64,000 nucleotides of DNA from Leptoclinus maculatus (taxonomy: Eukaryota > Chordata > Actinopteri > Perciformes > Stichaeidae). Location: contig JAVDOI010000012.1 in assembly GCA_032191485.1 (NCBI GenBank), positions 20,265,485 to 20,329,484 on the forward strand. Direction: 5' to 3'. A program made the position numbers and the translations under genes. Within the stretch, counting starts at the first letter, position 1, and each line of letters opens with the position of its first letter. Of the stretch, positions 1 through 10,974 are shown in pieces. The notes beneath the pieces were generated by a model. The model was not told the origin of the DNA, did not search any database, and worked only from the letters and a program-made list of their open reading frames with translations.

Positions 1-97
1 GATGCCAAACCCCCACAAAGTGACATAAATTAACCACAAAGAGACGCAAAACAAACACAAAGAGACATAAATTGACTAAATGAGATGCAAAACCAAG
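1..97. repeat. Degenerate 21-bp tandem repeat, cut by the left edge
   Basis: Four successive 21-bp units can be laid out at 14-34, 35-55, 56-76 and 77-97. The first three begin CACAAAG and the fourth has drifted to TAAATGAG. The bases before position 14 look like the end of another unit, so the array probably continues to the left. The units differ at several positions, so this is an old minisatellite. No coding meaning is apparent. Confidence 0.6.
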
Positions 98-1100
98 CAA
101 AACAATCTCTCACAACACGTGTACTGACCTTTAACAGCATCAGCCTGCAGAGCAAAAACAGTCCCCTCACTTCCTGTTGTTCCACTATGTTAATGGAGAG
201 GTATGGAATGGATACGATTAGTTCCATTAATAGTCACTGACAGTGATCTGAAACTGGCAAAGTGGAAGTAGTGAATGAAAACAGTATTTCAGAAAAGAAA
301 TTCAGAGCTGAAGATGACGAGTGTCACATCAGTCTGTTGTTGTATTAATGGAATTATTGCTGTGGAAATGCACACTAATAATACAATAAAATATGATGAA
401 ATATAAAACAGAGCAATAAGAGCCTGTTTCAAATAAAGACAGTTCTGCAGTTGAGGTCAATAAAGAGATAATGAAGATAAATTAATCGACAGTATTGGAG
501 CTTTTCTCACGATACTAATTGTGATTGTGTGAATTAGTCATCTCACGCTTGCAGCTGTGACAGTGGAATATCCTCAGTGTTAACCCAGCTTGTTTTTTGT
601 CGGCCACTTACAGATTACTGGGAGAAAGTAACTGTCGGCGTGACGTTATCAATATGGAATGACCTTTAACTATCAATGCATTCTTCAAACCACGTCTACA
701 TCAACACCGTTAGCAACACGCCCACACCGCCACAGCTCCTTGTGTTTTGTTTTTTTTAAAGGCAGTGCTATTTTTGGTGCGAATGCCTAACCTTAAATGA
801 AGCGCAAATCACATTCAGAACAAAAGCAAACATCTGTTCACTTCCACTCTCTTGTCTTGTTATCATCCAGGAGGGGGAGGAAGTGGGGAGGGGAGACTCC
901 TGTGTGTGAAACAGGCTTGCTGCAGAACTTCTACCAGTCCAGTAGACAGCAGATAACCTATTCGTAGAAAAACTGCAGAATAGCCGAGTAGCTGATTTAG
1001 ACACATTCATCTTCAACAAAATGTTACATAAGAGGTGACCACATGAGTAAACGGTGTCATTTGCCTCTTTAAATATGTCATCCAACCTTCCTCATCATCC
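98..1100. other. AT-rich intergenic sequence, nothing recognised
   Basis: Short ORFs exist on both strands but all lack recognisable motifs, splice context or length. The A/T-rich composition matches the fish intergenic DNA elsewhere in the window. I see no RNA gene or repeat family that recurs within the window. Confidence 0.5.
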
Positions 1101-1592
1101 TCTCGCAGGGGCTTCACAGATTGTTTGCCTCGGACGGTACTTTGGGACTGAGGAAGACGAAGATTTGCTTCTTTGAACTTGTAAGTGCTTTTCTCAAGCT
1201 TACATGGTTAAAATGTCCCAACAACCAAACTACCTCTTGTAAGTCATCAGTTCGCTATTCTGGTTCACAACTTTTCCAGTTGATTTTAATCAACATATTT
1301 AAAAATACAACTGTATGACCTGCTGACAGGCCATTCCATAGTCTCCAGTCTAACTGGATTGTTTCCATTTGTTGTTGAGCTGATTTGAGTCTTTCCAAGT
1401 CCCCAAATCAAAATGTGCTTTTAAAAGTTCATCATTACCGACACAATGATGACTGTCTCTAGCTTCTCTCAGACTGTGGAGATTCTTTTCGAGCTAAAAT
1501 GCTTTGTGAATGATTCATTTACAGTTTTTCCCTGTTATTAGTCATCGTAGAAGTTGATTGATAAATAAGTGTTTTTTCTTGAGTGTGATCAG

Positions 1593-4500
1593 CCACCGCC
1601 ATCATGGCCAGTAAAACAAATATTGAGATGCAGGTGAGACAGAATGTCTAATGCTCATTTCCCAACAGAATTAGCACATACAGTATGTAGGTTTTATTAA
1701 CCCCGCTAGAGATAGGCGGTAGACTACAATTATCAGTAAATGAGTATGTCTTTCTGTTTTTTTCTGGTGTGCCACTTTCAACGTCACAGACGAGCCGGAA
1801 AACAGGGTTAGCAAACAGAGGAAATGATACGGTGGTTACTTCATTTTTTATATCTGTTAGTTCTTTCAAACTCTCAAACCAGAGTTAGTGATCGTTGGAC
1901 TAACAAAGACGGTTTTGACAAGTGTTGTTTAGTTTTTGTCCAGTTTGATTAAAGTGTGTTTTACAATGATCCCTGAGGGATTAAATGACTGTTTCTGTCA
2001 ATGGAGTCTGATTGCTTTGAGGAGCCCATATAACAGCTGTTTCTTTTTCACATCTTACACAGTGAACTAAGGGTTTATTTTGACCAAATCACAGGTAGTA
2101 CTTATAATAATTGTCAAAATCCCTGTTGATTTGATTTATAATATATTCACTTTAACGTGCATCACATAGCATCGCGCCGGAATAAGTGCAGAAATTAGCG
2201 TGTCCACCCGGGTGTCGTGTTTCCATCACTGCCTATTGGAGCTGGAGCCGATGAAGAGAGTTATGTGTGCCAGGAATGAATGCAGATTGTAAACTTTCCT
2301 ACTGAAGAAAAAAGCCAGATGTTAATGGGTGTTAATGTTTTTTTTGTCCAGTGGGAAAGGGGCTATAGAGAAAAATCTGTCAAAAGAAATCTGCAGGGAT
2401 CAAACATTGAATCAACCAGTTTTAATCTCATTTAAACCACATAGCATGCAAACTCTCCTCCTCTGGGATGCTAACAGTTTATATGGATAATGGTATAGTA
2501 AAATACAAGACTGTAATAATGTACATAGGGATCACTGACTCTAAGGTAGCCCATGCTAAACATGTGGCTACACTATATACTGTGTTAGTATCAAAGACTG
2601 ATAGAGCGTCTTCCTCTGTACCATAGACTTCCATTCAAAACACATCATTGAGCCACTCTGTTGCACTGGGTGACATGTTCATCACCATGAACACACTGTT
2701 TATTGGGACTCGATCCCACATAGTAAGTACATTTATTTATAAAGCGCTTTTCCCAGAAATTTGTCACAAAGTGCTTAACATGAGTGGAATTACAAGCATA
2801 AATAACACAAAGTGACCATGTAAGGGCCAACATTTAAGACGACACAAAAAACTGAAAGAACACAATTAAAACATGGCATAAAAGCATAGGACATGAGCTT
2901 TAAACAAACACCAGTCTGAACAAGTGTGTCTTGAGCTGATTCTGGAAAGAATTCACGGAATCAGCAAAGCGTAGAGGTGCAGGCAGTCGATTTGTCCTAG
3001 TGAGTGATCTGGCGGCAGCATTTTGGGTTACCTGGAAACGGTTGAGAGCAGATACACTGAGTGACGATTGTGTGTTACAGTAGTCAATGCGTGAAGAGAT
3101 AAATGTGTGTATAATCATCTCTAGTTCAGCTGTTGATACTACAGATCTCAGTTTGCTGATATTTCTTAGGTGGAAGAAACAGGATGTAGACAGCTGCTTA
3201 ACATGGGGGTCAAACGACACTGATTGGTCAAATATTACCCCTAGATTACGCAGGTTGAAATGGGCAGCAGAGGAGAGTGGACCAATACTCTGCTTGATCG
3301 TAGGGGCAACTTCATCTGGTGCAATAAACCAGAACCTCCGTCTTAGTGCCGTTGAGTTGTTAGCAGTTTTCTGCCGTCCAGTCTCTGATAGCATTTACAC
3401 AGTCCAGCAGCCTAGTTACTGTGAAAACCTCGCTGGGTTTAAATGAAAAATAGAGTTGAATATCATCAGCATATAAATGATAGGCAACATTATGACTTTT
3501 TATAATCGGTCCCAAAGGCAACAAATATAGGGAAAATAACAGAGGCCCCAGAACCGAGCCCTGTGGTACACCACTAGACAGTGGAGAGGTAACAGACACA
3601 AAATCACCCACAAAGACATTAAAACTTCTGTCAGCGAGGTAAGATGTAAACCAGTCTAACGCTATGTATGTACATACATGGTCCTGCTGCCACAAATACT
3701 CACTAGAACACCAAATGTGGATTATTCCACCGCTGAAAATAGTCCCCAACAAATGCAGTACTTCCTCTTGTTTGAGTAACGTTTGATAAAAACTATAGTG
3801 ACCAGCTGTTTTAGAAACCTACTAAAATATATATATTTGTTTGGTGTTTTATGTATTCAGTAGAAACCAATGGTCTTGGTCTGAGAGACAAACTAACACA
3901 TTGTTGGTTTTGGTCTGAAAGCCTATCAGCGTTGAGATTCTATTCCTGTCGTCACAAACGTCCAGATGTTATTGAATCAGAATTGGAGGGAAAATATTGT
4001 AGCAGTCTGTGGTCACGCAAAGTTCTACGATAGTACCTCATTTTTTACACAGACCGGATTAAACTGTGACTACGTATAAATGTATGTGTATAAACCATCA
4101 ACTGTCTATGGTATAAACAATAACGTTGCTGCAGTATTAATGTCTAGATTATGTTATTTTGAGTGTTGATGGAGCAGCTCCAATGTTATTATAGCCTAGC
4201 CCCGATCGAACCAAACTGCATTCAGAAAACAAGCATTTTAAAAGTTGTTTGCTTGACGTGTTGTGGATGACATCATTTAGTTACTTTGGCATTGTTTTTA
4301 CATATTGCAATTAAATCACAGCAAACCTGTTTATTTTGAGTTCATAGAGCTGTAGTTAACCAGCCTATGTGTGGCTTGCTAGATACAGTGACTACAGCTC
4401 AGTGAAATTAACAGCGGGCCTGCGGATGATGTCATGAACCCAGACCTGACGGCCTTTGTTTTGCCGACGTATCTGGGACACAAATCATCAATATAGGTTA

Positions 4501-4746
4501 TTTTTATGAAGCAGCTATATTCGGCTGGTTTTAGACATTTACACTAGCCGTATCTTTCTACTGTATTTGACTGAGGTTCTTCAGTGTTTAACTGACCTCT
4601 TCCAGTCAGATGACCCAGTGAAGAGGATCTCTGATCACCAGCCACCTGAAACAGCTTCCAGTCCAGCAAACCCAATAAGACACTGATGTTTCTGCTCACC
4701 TCCTGAAGGACGTGGCTGTGTTTGTTTCTGCTGTATTTTCAATAAA
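1593..4746 (+). CDS. Possible small two-exon gene (coding 1604-1633 and 4606-4686)
   Basis: Hypothetical. At 1593-1633 an exon-like block follows a T-rich tract and AG acceptor. It contains an ATG at 1604 in a very good Kozak setting (CCGCCATCATGG), reads MASKTNIEMQ and ends exactly at a codon boundary before GTGAGA. At 4606 a second block follows ACTGACCTCTTCCAG, is open in the matching phase 0 for 26 codons (starting SDDPVKRISD and ending PIRH), and stops at 4684-4686. A canonical AATAAA lies at 4741-4746. A possible non-coding first exon ends at 1180 before GTAAGT. Direct joining would give a 36-residue peptide; further phase-0 exons between the two could exist, but I found none that is convincing. 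A LINE fragment lies inside the supposed intron. I do not recognise the product. Chance agreement of splice sites, phase and poly(A) signal cannot be excluded. Confidence 0.28.
2715..3690 (-). mobile_element. LINE fragment (L2/Maui-type reverse transcriptase, C-terminal half), decayed
   Basis: Read on the minus strand, 3690 down to 3360 encodes the middle of a non-LTR reverse transcriptase: ALDWFTSYLADRS, then SGVPQGSVLGPLLFSLYL, then the catalytic box YADD in HLYADDIQLY. 3390 down to 2895 encodes the usual C-terminal part (TKTEVLV region, FNLRNLGVIFD, FISSRIDYCN, ALNRFQVTQNAAAR). The two parts are in different frames. Near 3325 an extra base, absent from the related copy at 56.2 kb, breaks the frame, and an in-frame stop lies at about 3368. 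The 3' end is marked by GCGCTTTATAAAT followed by a degenerate TTAC tail near 2715-2745. The element is 5'-truncated, as most LINE copies are, and cannot be active. Clade assignment (L2/Maui) is from memory of motif style. Confidence 0.85.
3780..4560. other. AT-rich spacer, nothing recognised
   Basis: No repeat seen elsewhere in the window and no motif-bearing ORF. It would lie within the intron of the possible small gene at 1.6-4.7 kb. Confidence 0.4.
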
Positions 4747-4768
4747 TGATTAATCCACTCTTTCACTC

Positions 4769-4787
4769 ACACACACACACACACACA
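4769..4787. repeat. Short CA microsatellite
   Basis: An uninterrupted CA run directly after the AATAAA at 4741. Confidence 0.9.
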
Positions 4788-5189
4788 AAGACACACGGGT
4801 TTGAACGTTTCCAGTGTGCCGATATTTTTTAATTGACACAGAAATATTTACATATCAGTCACAGTGAACCAATTCTACATCAAAAACATCCCATATGATT
4901 GTGGCTGAAAAGCAGCACAGACAACATTTAATGAATCATGGGACGGACACAGAAGAAGTCTTCACTGAAAGTCACACCAGAGTAATGAGATTTGGAGGAG
5001 AGCTAAACGGCGCGAGGTTCACTTTTACAGTTCTTTTAGTTTCCTGCCATATAAGTTGGATGTTGATTCTCTATTCATATTTGTAAATAAATGTTTTGCG
5101 GTTTGAATAAGAAAAAAACAGCTGGGCATCGGTAAGCTTTAGAAAGACATTTTAGTGACAAATGCAAGTGACAAATATTTGTCTAAGGA

Positions 5190-5410
5190 TTTTAGAGCTC
5201 CCTCAAAATGTTGCTGTTGAGGCTTTCAGGGGGTCTCGGACCCCCCGACACCCCCTTTATCTCGCACACTGTTGGTCAGTACCCCTTTGCATGGGAGATT
5301 CACGATCTAGGTTCCCCTCTAGCGTTAGTTTTCAATGTTAAGGTTTAGGCAAGAAAAAAACACTCAAAATGGTTGGTTGACGTTAACTTGACTGACTAAC
5401 AACTCATGCC
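5190..5410 (-). repeat. R1 repeat family, partial copy in reverse orientation
   Basis: The reverse complement contains the blocks CTTGCCTAAACCTTAAC, then GCTAGAGGGGAACCTAGA, then TACTGACCAA, then GGTGTCGGGGGG. These occur in the same order in the plus-strand copies at 6.7-7.3 kb and 19.8-20.1 kb. No coding capacity is seen. The superfamily cannot be assigned because clean ends are not visible. Confidence 0.6.
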
Positions 5411-5664
5411 ACTAGCGAGTGACAAGCGAGTCATGTGACTAGCGAGTCAAAGCAGGCTGAGACCCACACCCTTGGTCTTGCTCCTCCTGTTTGGTCTGCA
5501 CCCGATCCCAAACGAAGCGAACCAAACGGGTAAACACACAGCTCGTTTGAACCGGACCAAACAGTGTGAAAAGTGTAAAAAACACCTAGATGTCCCAAAA
5601 CAGTCCCAAACCATCATACGTAATGGCTTATGTATAAATGTGGCCATCGGCCAATTAAATATCG

Positions 5665-5673
5665 TTCTCTCTT

Positions 5674-5728
<55 letters not shown>
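5665..5728. repeat. Compound (TC)n(CA)n microsatellite
   Basis: A TC run merges directly into a CA run. It gives long artificial ORFs on both strands that should be ignored. Confidence 0.95.
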
Positions 5729-5736
<8 letters not shown>

Positions 5737-5880
5737 ATACTCAACGATGTGTGTCGCCTTGGGCTTCATAAACTCTCCCCCTTCCTGTTTGAGCAACCTT
5801 GTTTGCATTTACATTCCCAAGTAACCTGGAGACCTGCATCTCACACAGAAGCCAAGCTTAATACTCCCACATGTAGTTAG

Positions 5881-5881
<1 letters not shown>

Positions 5882-5949
<68 letters not shown>
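5882..5949. repeat. Long (CA)n microsatellite, about 34 units
   Basis: An essentially perfect CA tract, followed by another short CA run at about 5997-6010. Together with 5665-5728 these form three CA tracts within 350 bp. Confidence 0.97.
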
Positions 5950-5951
<2 letters not shown>

Positions 5952-6009
5952 TAAAGCCTGGCGTTATCTTATGTGTCATGATTTACAGCACATTTACACA
6001 CACACACAC

Positions 6010-6690
6010 AGATAGTACCCTTGTATTGTTTGTCTTGTGTTCAATGGCCATGAAATCATGACCGTCCTCATTGCTTTTCCATTTCCTTGCTCTGGTTCAG
6101 TGACATGCTCCCGTATGTCTAGAAACACACACATCATCACGGTCATGACAGAGTGGCTGACAGTGTGCGTGATAGATAAACTCTCCTTTGGCTTTTCCAT
6201 GCATCATCATCACCACCATCACACGCTGCCGCAGCTCCCCGCCATCCCCCCACCCACTGACTCCTTGGTGACGCCTCACACCTCCACCAATGAAAAAGAT
6301 CTGTTATGAGACAAAAGTGAGGTGAGCGTACAAGCGACAACAACACCGCCAACCTGAGCTCTTCACTGTATCTGGTGTGAAGGTAACCATAGCAGCCGTT
6401 GAGAAAAGCTGCCATCACCACCATATATAAATAAACCTCCTTGATGGGTGGAGGGTGATTTCAAACGTTTTCGCCTCATTGAGGAGACAGACTCACGAGG
6501 CCGCGGCGATGCGGATAGGCAGGAGAAAATTGCCAAAATAGTTTTTTATATACAGCATGTAACTTTCTCATTGACTTCTTTCTCCACTTGTGCAGCTAAT
6601 GATGATATGAAAGCAGAGTTTTTTTTAGAGTTGATACTGTCGCTCACGTGGCAAAATAGTTCAGCTAAGTAGTGCAGAGCTGAATAGCAG
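6010..6690. other. Unassigned spacer with a short CAT/CAC-rich patch
   Basis: A CATCATCATCACCACCATCA patch at about 6200-6220 would give a histidine run in one frame, but no signal, domain or splice context supports a gene. Otherwise nothing is recognised. Confidence 0.4.
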
Positions 6691-7300
6691 GTGCATCCAA
6701 CCATCTCGTCACTTCGTCAAATACTGACGCGCCATCGGTGGCCCACTCGGCGCCTGATACGGAGGCACCCTTTAGCGTCTGTATGAGTCCCACCGGGCTT
6801 TCAACGGACTCCTATGTAAACCCATCCTCATCAGTATTAGAAGCTCAGAGAAACTGTAAAGAGCTGGAAGGTCCGCCTTGGGACGATATCAGGGTGGATG
6901 ATTGAGTCCTACACACAAACTTTCACTTAGAAGACCGCTGTACGTGTCCCGCATGAACCCAAGTCAATGTTGACTTATTTGACCTTACTTTTGTTATGTA
7001 CTTTCCTACTTGACCAACCCTGCATACGTAAGTTACGTAACAAGTATACTTATACGTAACAAAGGCACTTATTTTAACCCAAAACACAATCTATCAATCA
7101 TATATTTAGTTGCCGAAGCCTAACTGAGTAGTTTTGTAAAACCAAGTAATCCTAAAACTAAGTGAACCTACGTTGGAAGTTTATTTTGAAAAGACACTAT
7201 GTAACGAGCGGAAACTGACACATCCAAAACTATTGCTAGAGGGGAACCTAGAGCGTCATAGTTTGAAGCGTACGGCCACTGACCAAGCAGTATTTGACGA
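6690..7300 (+). repeat. R1 repeat family, longest uninterrupted copy
   Basis: This copy aligns by eye block for block with the interrupted copy at 10.1-11.0 kb: the GATAC/GATATCGAAGC block, TATGTAAACCCATCC, CTCAGAGAAA, then AGACCGCT, then a TACGTAAC-rich block and ACTTATTTTAA. It then runs through a degenerate TTGCCTAAACCTAAC block and GCTAGAGGGGAACCTAGAGC. It is used here as the reference for the family. There is no ORF with motifs; it is a non-autonomous or decayed element. Confidence 0.6.
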
Positions 7301-8870
7301 TATGGGAGTGAGAATGTGGTCGCCTCTGTCTCTGCGACTGTAAGTTCACTCAGAGCAGCTGGCAAACAGGACATCACGCCCCCTTTTTTTAGCATCAAAT
7401 AACTAAATAAAACCAAACTTGTCAAAAGAAGTATCACTTGAACATACAACACTGTGATATGAGTCAAATCTGCAATGTGCTCTAACATTATGTATGTATT
7501 TAGCAATACATTTCCTATGTCAACCTGGTTGTCTTTAAATTCAGAGGCGGATTAGAATAGATTATTTTAAATATAACTTGGCTAAATGTTGTTTGTTGAG
7601 CAGCAACAGTGATGTTTACAACAGCAAAGTCACAGAGATTTATTGAGAAGCATCACCTCTCAAAAGTTAAAGTTATTCTCGTTGGCAAGACGACGAGGCT
7701 AGAATAAGCGACTGAGTGTGCTGATTGAAAGAAAGGGTTTGAATCAAACGTAACACAAAAATTGTCTCTACCAAACAAAAGTGAGTGAAAAGGCAGCCTT
7801 GACACTGATTACAATGACGCTGGCCGAGGTGGATGGTGACAGACTCCTTGTGCAATATTACTGATATGCTGCTATTAGAAATCCAACTTTATGGACAATA
7901 TGCTGCCTCGAAAACATGACTTATTGAGGGATACTGCCCTAAAAAATGAATTTATTAAAATACACTTGACTAAAAGAACTACAAATAAATACAGAAATAC
8001 ATTCTGAAATGAGACCGATCTAAAAACAGGACAGAACAGTCAGTAAGTCACCCAGAAATATAAAAGGACTCAACTAAATAAACAACATACTCATGAGTTT
8101 GCTATTCTTAAAGTCTTGCTGCCAGGGGGCTACAATGTTTGATGGGTGGCACTATGGAACAGGTCAGTGAATCACCAAATCCTGTATCTATCTTCTATCT
8201 TTGATTTTAAATTGTGGTGCTGGAGGAAAGCACATTTTACATTACAGGGTATCATTATAGTATTTAGAGTATTAAAGGTAAAATATTTTTGTGTAATAAA
8301 CTTCTATTTATTAAAACAGAATAGAAATGTTGTCAACAATTAAGCACATAGGAGTGTGGTCTCATTTGCTCCCAAGACTTTATTTTAAAAAAGGCGCACA
8401 CAGCTAAAAAAAAGACGACGGAGCGTTGACTTAATTTCAGCCGACTACGTTCAAGTTTTGGCTGAGGTGTGTTCAATACACAATCCACAATAGGTAAATC
8501 CTGGCTCAACTAAATAATGTGACCACAGAAGGCTTTATGTATACATCTCAGAGGGCAAATATATTACTGATGCCGCTCAGCACCATAAAGACAATTCACC
8601 TACCCAATTCACATCCGCCCCTCGCCCTGTTTATCCTGTCGTATATTTGAGGAAGATAACGGTGAGTTTCCATTATTGTGAGACTCACTAATAAATGATG
8701 CATCAGACAGTCACCTGCTTGACTTCCCACGTTTCCTTTGTGCTGCTCTGAGGCAGCGTGTCGTTCAGACGTCCTGCAAGGCGCCTAAAAGCATTTTGTC
8801 ATTTCCTCTCCTGCAACATGGACCGGGTTTTCCCTGCACACTGAATCCCGACAAGATCCCACAAACATCC
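7300..8870. other. AT-rich intergenic sequence, nothing firmly recognised
   Basis: No motif-bearing ORF and no window-internal repeat. The last part (about 8560-8870) is less AT-rich and unlike the flanking repeats; it immediately precedes the signal-peptide-like ORF at 8878. Confidence 0.4.
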
Positions 8871-8877
8871 CTGCCGG

Positions 8878-8976
8878 ATGCTGAGCAGCAGGACTTCGCT
8901 TCTGCTGCATGCTCTGCTGGCTATTTTAGTGTGTGACCCCATGAAAGGTCAAACACATTCTACGCTGTTAAAGTGA
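8878..8976 (+). CDS. Small ORF or first exon with signal-peptide-like N-terminus
   Basis: The ATG at 8878 opens a 32-codon ORF starting MLSSRTSLLLHALLAILVC. It has one basic residue near the start, then an uninterrupted hydrophobic core (LLLHALLAILV) of signal-peptide length, then a short polar end. The ORF stops at 8974-8976. A possible but poor donor (AAAG|GTCAAA) after codon 23 would allow it to be only the first coding exon of a secreted protein. I do not recognise the family, and no second exon was identified. A random hydrophobic ORF of this size is possible. Confidence 0.25.
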   Translation: MLSSRTSLLLHALLAILVCDPMKGQTHSTLLK

Positions 8977-9239
8977 AAGAAACTGTTGTTGCTGTTGGGC
9001 TATCATCCTCCACAGTGGAGGTCCACCACAGTGAGGGTTCCCTTAACATCCTCAGGAACAGGTCATCTTTGACCTCTTACTCTCTTGATTTTCCCCTTAA
9101 ATTGTTCTTTTTTAAGGGAACATTCCAGAATAATTGGCTTCTTAGTATCAGTTACAAATCAGCAGCTGTCCAAAGTTGTCCAAAAGTTTGCCAAAACTAC
9201 AAAAATAAGACACAAGTTGTAATGAATATAAATTGTCAT

Positions 9240-9485
9240 TTAAAGGAGTGGTTTAACATTTTGGGAAACATGATTGTTCATCTTTAATTATAAGGGAGAT
9301 GTTTAGATGGATCTCCATCTCATGTCTATGTGTAAAGTACAGAGCTGGAGTCGGGACGTGGTTAGCCTAGCTTAGCATAAATAATGGAAGTAGGGAAAAA
9401 CAGCTTGCCTGGCTGCAGTCAAAAGGTCAAAGATACACCCACTAACACCACTAAAGCTCACTGATGTTTAATCTGTACACTAGGG
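9240..9485 (+). repeat. Interspersed repeat of a type common in fish (MITE-like)
   Basis: The series GGAGTGGTTTAACATTTTGG, then GTCTATGTGTAAAGTACAGAGC, then GGTTAGCCTAGCTTAGCATAA, then AACAGCTTGCCTGGCTG, then CACTAAAGCTCACTGATG is a pattern I associate with a widespread non-coding repeat in fish genomes. Only one copy is in the window, so the ends are approximate and the superfamily is unassigned. Confidence 0.55.
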
Positions 9486-9694
9486 TTTACTCCTGGGGAA
9501 ACGTGTCTGCATGCACAACACTAGGCTGAATCTCTTCAAGCCATTCAAACCATCAATATAGCATGAATCACAGTGGGTTGTACAACCTCCTCTTCTCATC
9601 TTGTATGGTTTCTCTAGCACTTATCTTATTTACACACAACAGTGTGTAAATAAAATGACTATAGGATGTTGAGGATGGATGAATGGATGTGTCT

Positions 9695-9840
9695 CCTTTC
9701 ACTGGTAAGAAAGAGTGGGCGCTCCATGTACCAAGGCTGCGGTCCAGGTTTGAATCCGACCCCTTTCTCTGTCTATCTTCAACTGTAATAATAAAGGCAA
9801 GAAAGCCAAGAAACAATCTTTTTTTTTTTAAACGGTGTGG
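9695..9840 (+). mobile_element. tRNA-derived SINE fragment
   Basis: A pol III B-box-like GGTTTGAATCC lies at 9747-9757. It is followed by CTCTGTCTATCTTCAACTGT, an AATAAAGGCAAGAAAGCC tail and a poly-T run. This arrangement (tRNA-like head, then a tail with AATAAAGGCAAAAA-type sequence) is typical of short fish SINEs. The A-box part is too degraded to place. Confidence 0.6.
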
Positions 9841-10084
9841 CTTTAATGGCTTATCTGGAACTGTACTTGGTCAGCAGCTTGAATGGGTTGAGGTAGGAGT
9901 CTATACGAAAATAAGTTGATGGGGTTGGTTTTACTTCTCCGGAGTGTGACTATGAGAGAGTCAAAAGTATGAATGGTGATGTCCAAACGTTTAGCTTTGA
10001 TTAGCATGAAGACGTGGGAATGGGAGGTAGATGGTCACTGGCTGCCAGTAACTAGTTTGATAAAAAAGTAGATATGGATGATCA

Positions 10085-10246
10085 GCCCACTCTCATTGCC
10101 AGAGCGTCAAATGCCGACGCTTAGTCACGGCCCTCTGCGTCCGATATCGAAGCATGAGGCATCTGTATAAAACTCTGGGGATTTCAAATAACTACCATGT
10201 AAACCCATCCGCCTAATTTTTAGACTCTCAGAGAAAATGACCTGTG
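10085..10246 (+). repeat. R1 repeat family, left half of a copy split by a solo LTR
   Basis: It matches 6700-6860 in order: GCGTCAAAT..., then GATATCGAAGC, then CATGTAAACCCATCC, then CTCAGAGAAA. It ends at the target-site duplicate CTGTG (10242-10246) and resumes at 10741. Confidence 0.6.
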
Positions 10247-10740
10247 TGTCACGGTTCAGCTTCCATTCTCTCCTGTCACTCCATCTCTCGCTCGCCTAAT
10301 CAGCTCATTCAGTGCACCTGTTAGTCCCACCCACCTCATCAGCTCGTCACTCTCACCTGCCACTCTGCTGCACCTACTATTTAGACCCCAGTCTCACACA
10401 CACTCACTGCCAGATCGATCTCCGCAATATGCCAGACTTTCCCACGTTGACCCACCGACTGGTTTCCCGTTGCCGGCCCTGCCTGTTTAAACTTCTCTGC
10501 CTTGCCTCTGCCCAGGTAAATCGCCATAGCCTTCTGTCACCGACCACAAGAACAACTTCTGCCTCCTCTGGTTTCTGTCTGCCTTCTCCCCTCACAGCTT
10601 GGCATTCCACCGAGTGGATTTCTCCACGTGAGCTGATCCGAGACTGTTTGCCTGTTGTGTCTTCTGCCTGGAATAAAGCTTCGTTCAACTATTCTGTGTG
10701 TCCGTCGTACTGCTTCTGGGTCCTTACCACACCCGTTACA
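10247..10740 (+). mobile_element. Solo LTR (494 bp, Ty3/gypsy-like) with 5-bp target duplication
   Basis: The block begins TGTCACGG and ends CCGTTACA, i.e. TG...CA termini. It is flanked on both sides by CTGTG (10242-10246 and 10741-10745), a perfect 5-bp duplication. Internal features fit an LTR: CTATTTAGACCC near 10377 as a TATA-like element, a pyrimidine-rich body, and GGAATAAAGC near 10670 as a poly(A) signal. No internal region or second LTR is present, so it is a solo LTR left by recombination between the two LTRs. ORFs that run through it are incidental. Clade assignment is by general appearance only. Confidence 0.85.
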
Positions 10741-10970
10741 CTGTGAGTGTGGTGGCGTAGTATGAAGACAGTGCAGGATGGGAGGTGGATGGGTCAAACA
10801 AACACTGTACTTTCAACCAGGAGACCGCTATTCGGGACCGATGTTTGTGTCCCAAAGTGTTGTTGAAGTTACGTTTTTTATGTTTGTGACGTGTTTTCCG
10901 TACTATTGTTACATGATATTTTTTGTAAACCGAAGTATTTTTGGGGTCTTACTTTACTGCGACTGTGCGC
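10741..10970 (+). repeat. R1 repeat family, right half of the split copy
   Basis: It continues the R1 match after the LTR: ACTTTCAACCAGGAGACCGC, then GTTTGTGACGTGTTTTCC, which is also found in the copy at 46.2 kb. It loses similarity about where the DIRS-like remnant begins. Confidence 0.6.
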
Positions 10971-10974
10971 TGGG

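Noticed and set aside
1108..1180. Coding exon reading through CLGRYFGTEEDED
   Set aside because: One frame looks acidic and protein-like but runs into TGA before the donor; more likely a non-coding 5' exon or chance.
6200..6225. Histidine-rich motif
   Set aside because: A CAT/CAC simple patch in a non-coding ORF without start, signal or domain.
10312..10746. 144-codon ORF
   Set aside because: Lies entirely within the solo LTR; LTRs do not encode such a product and no motif is visible.
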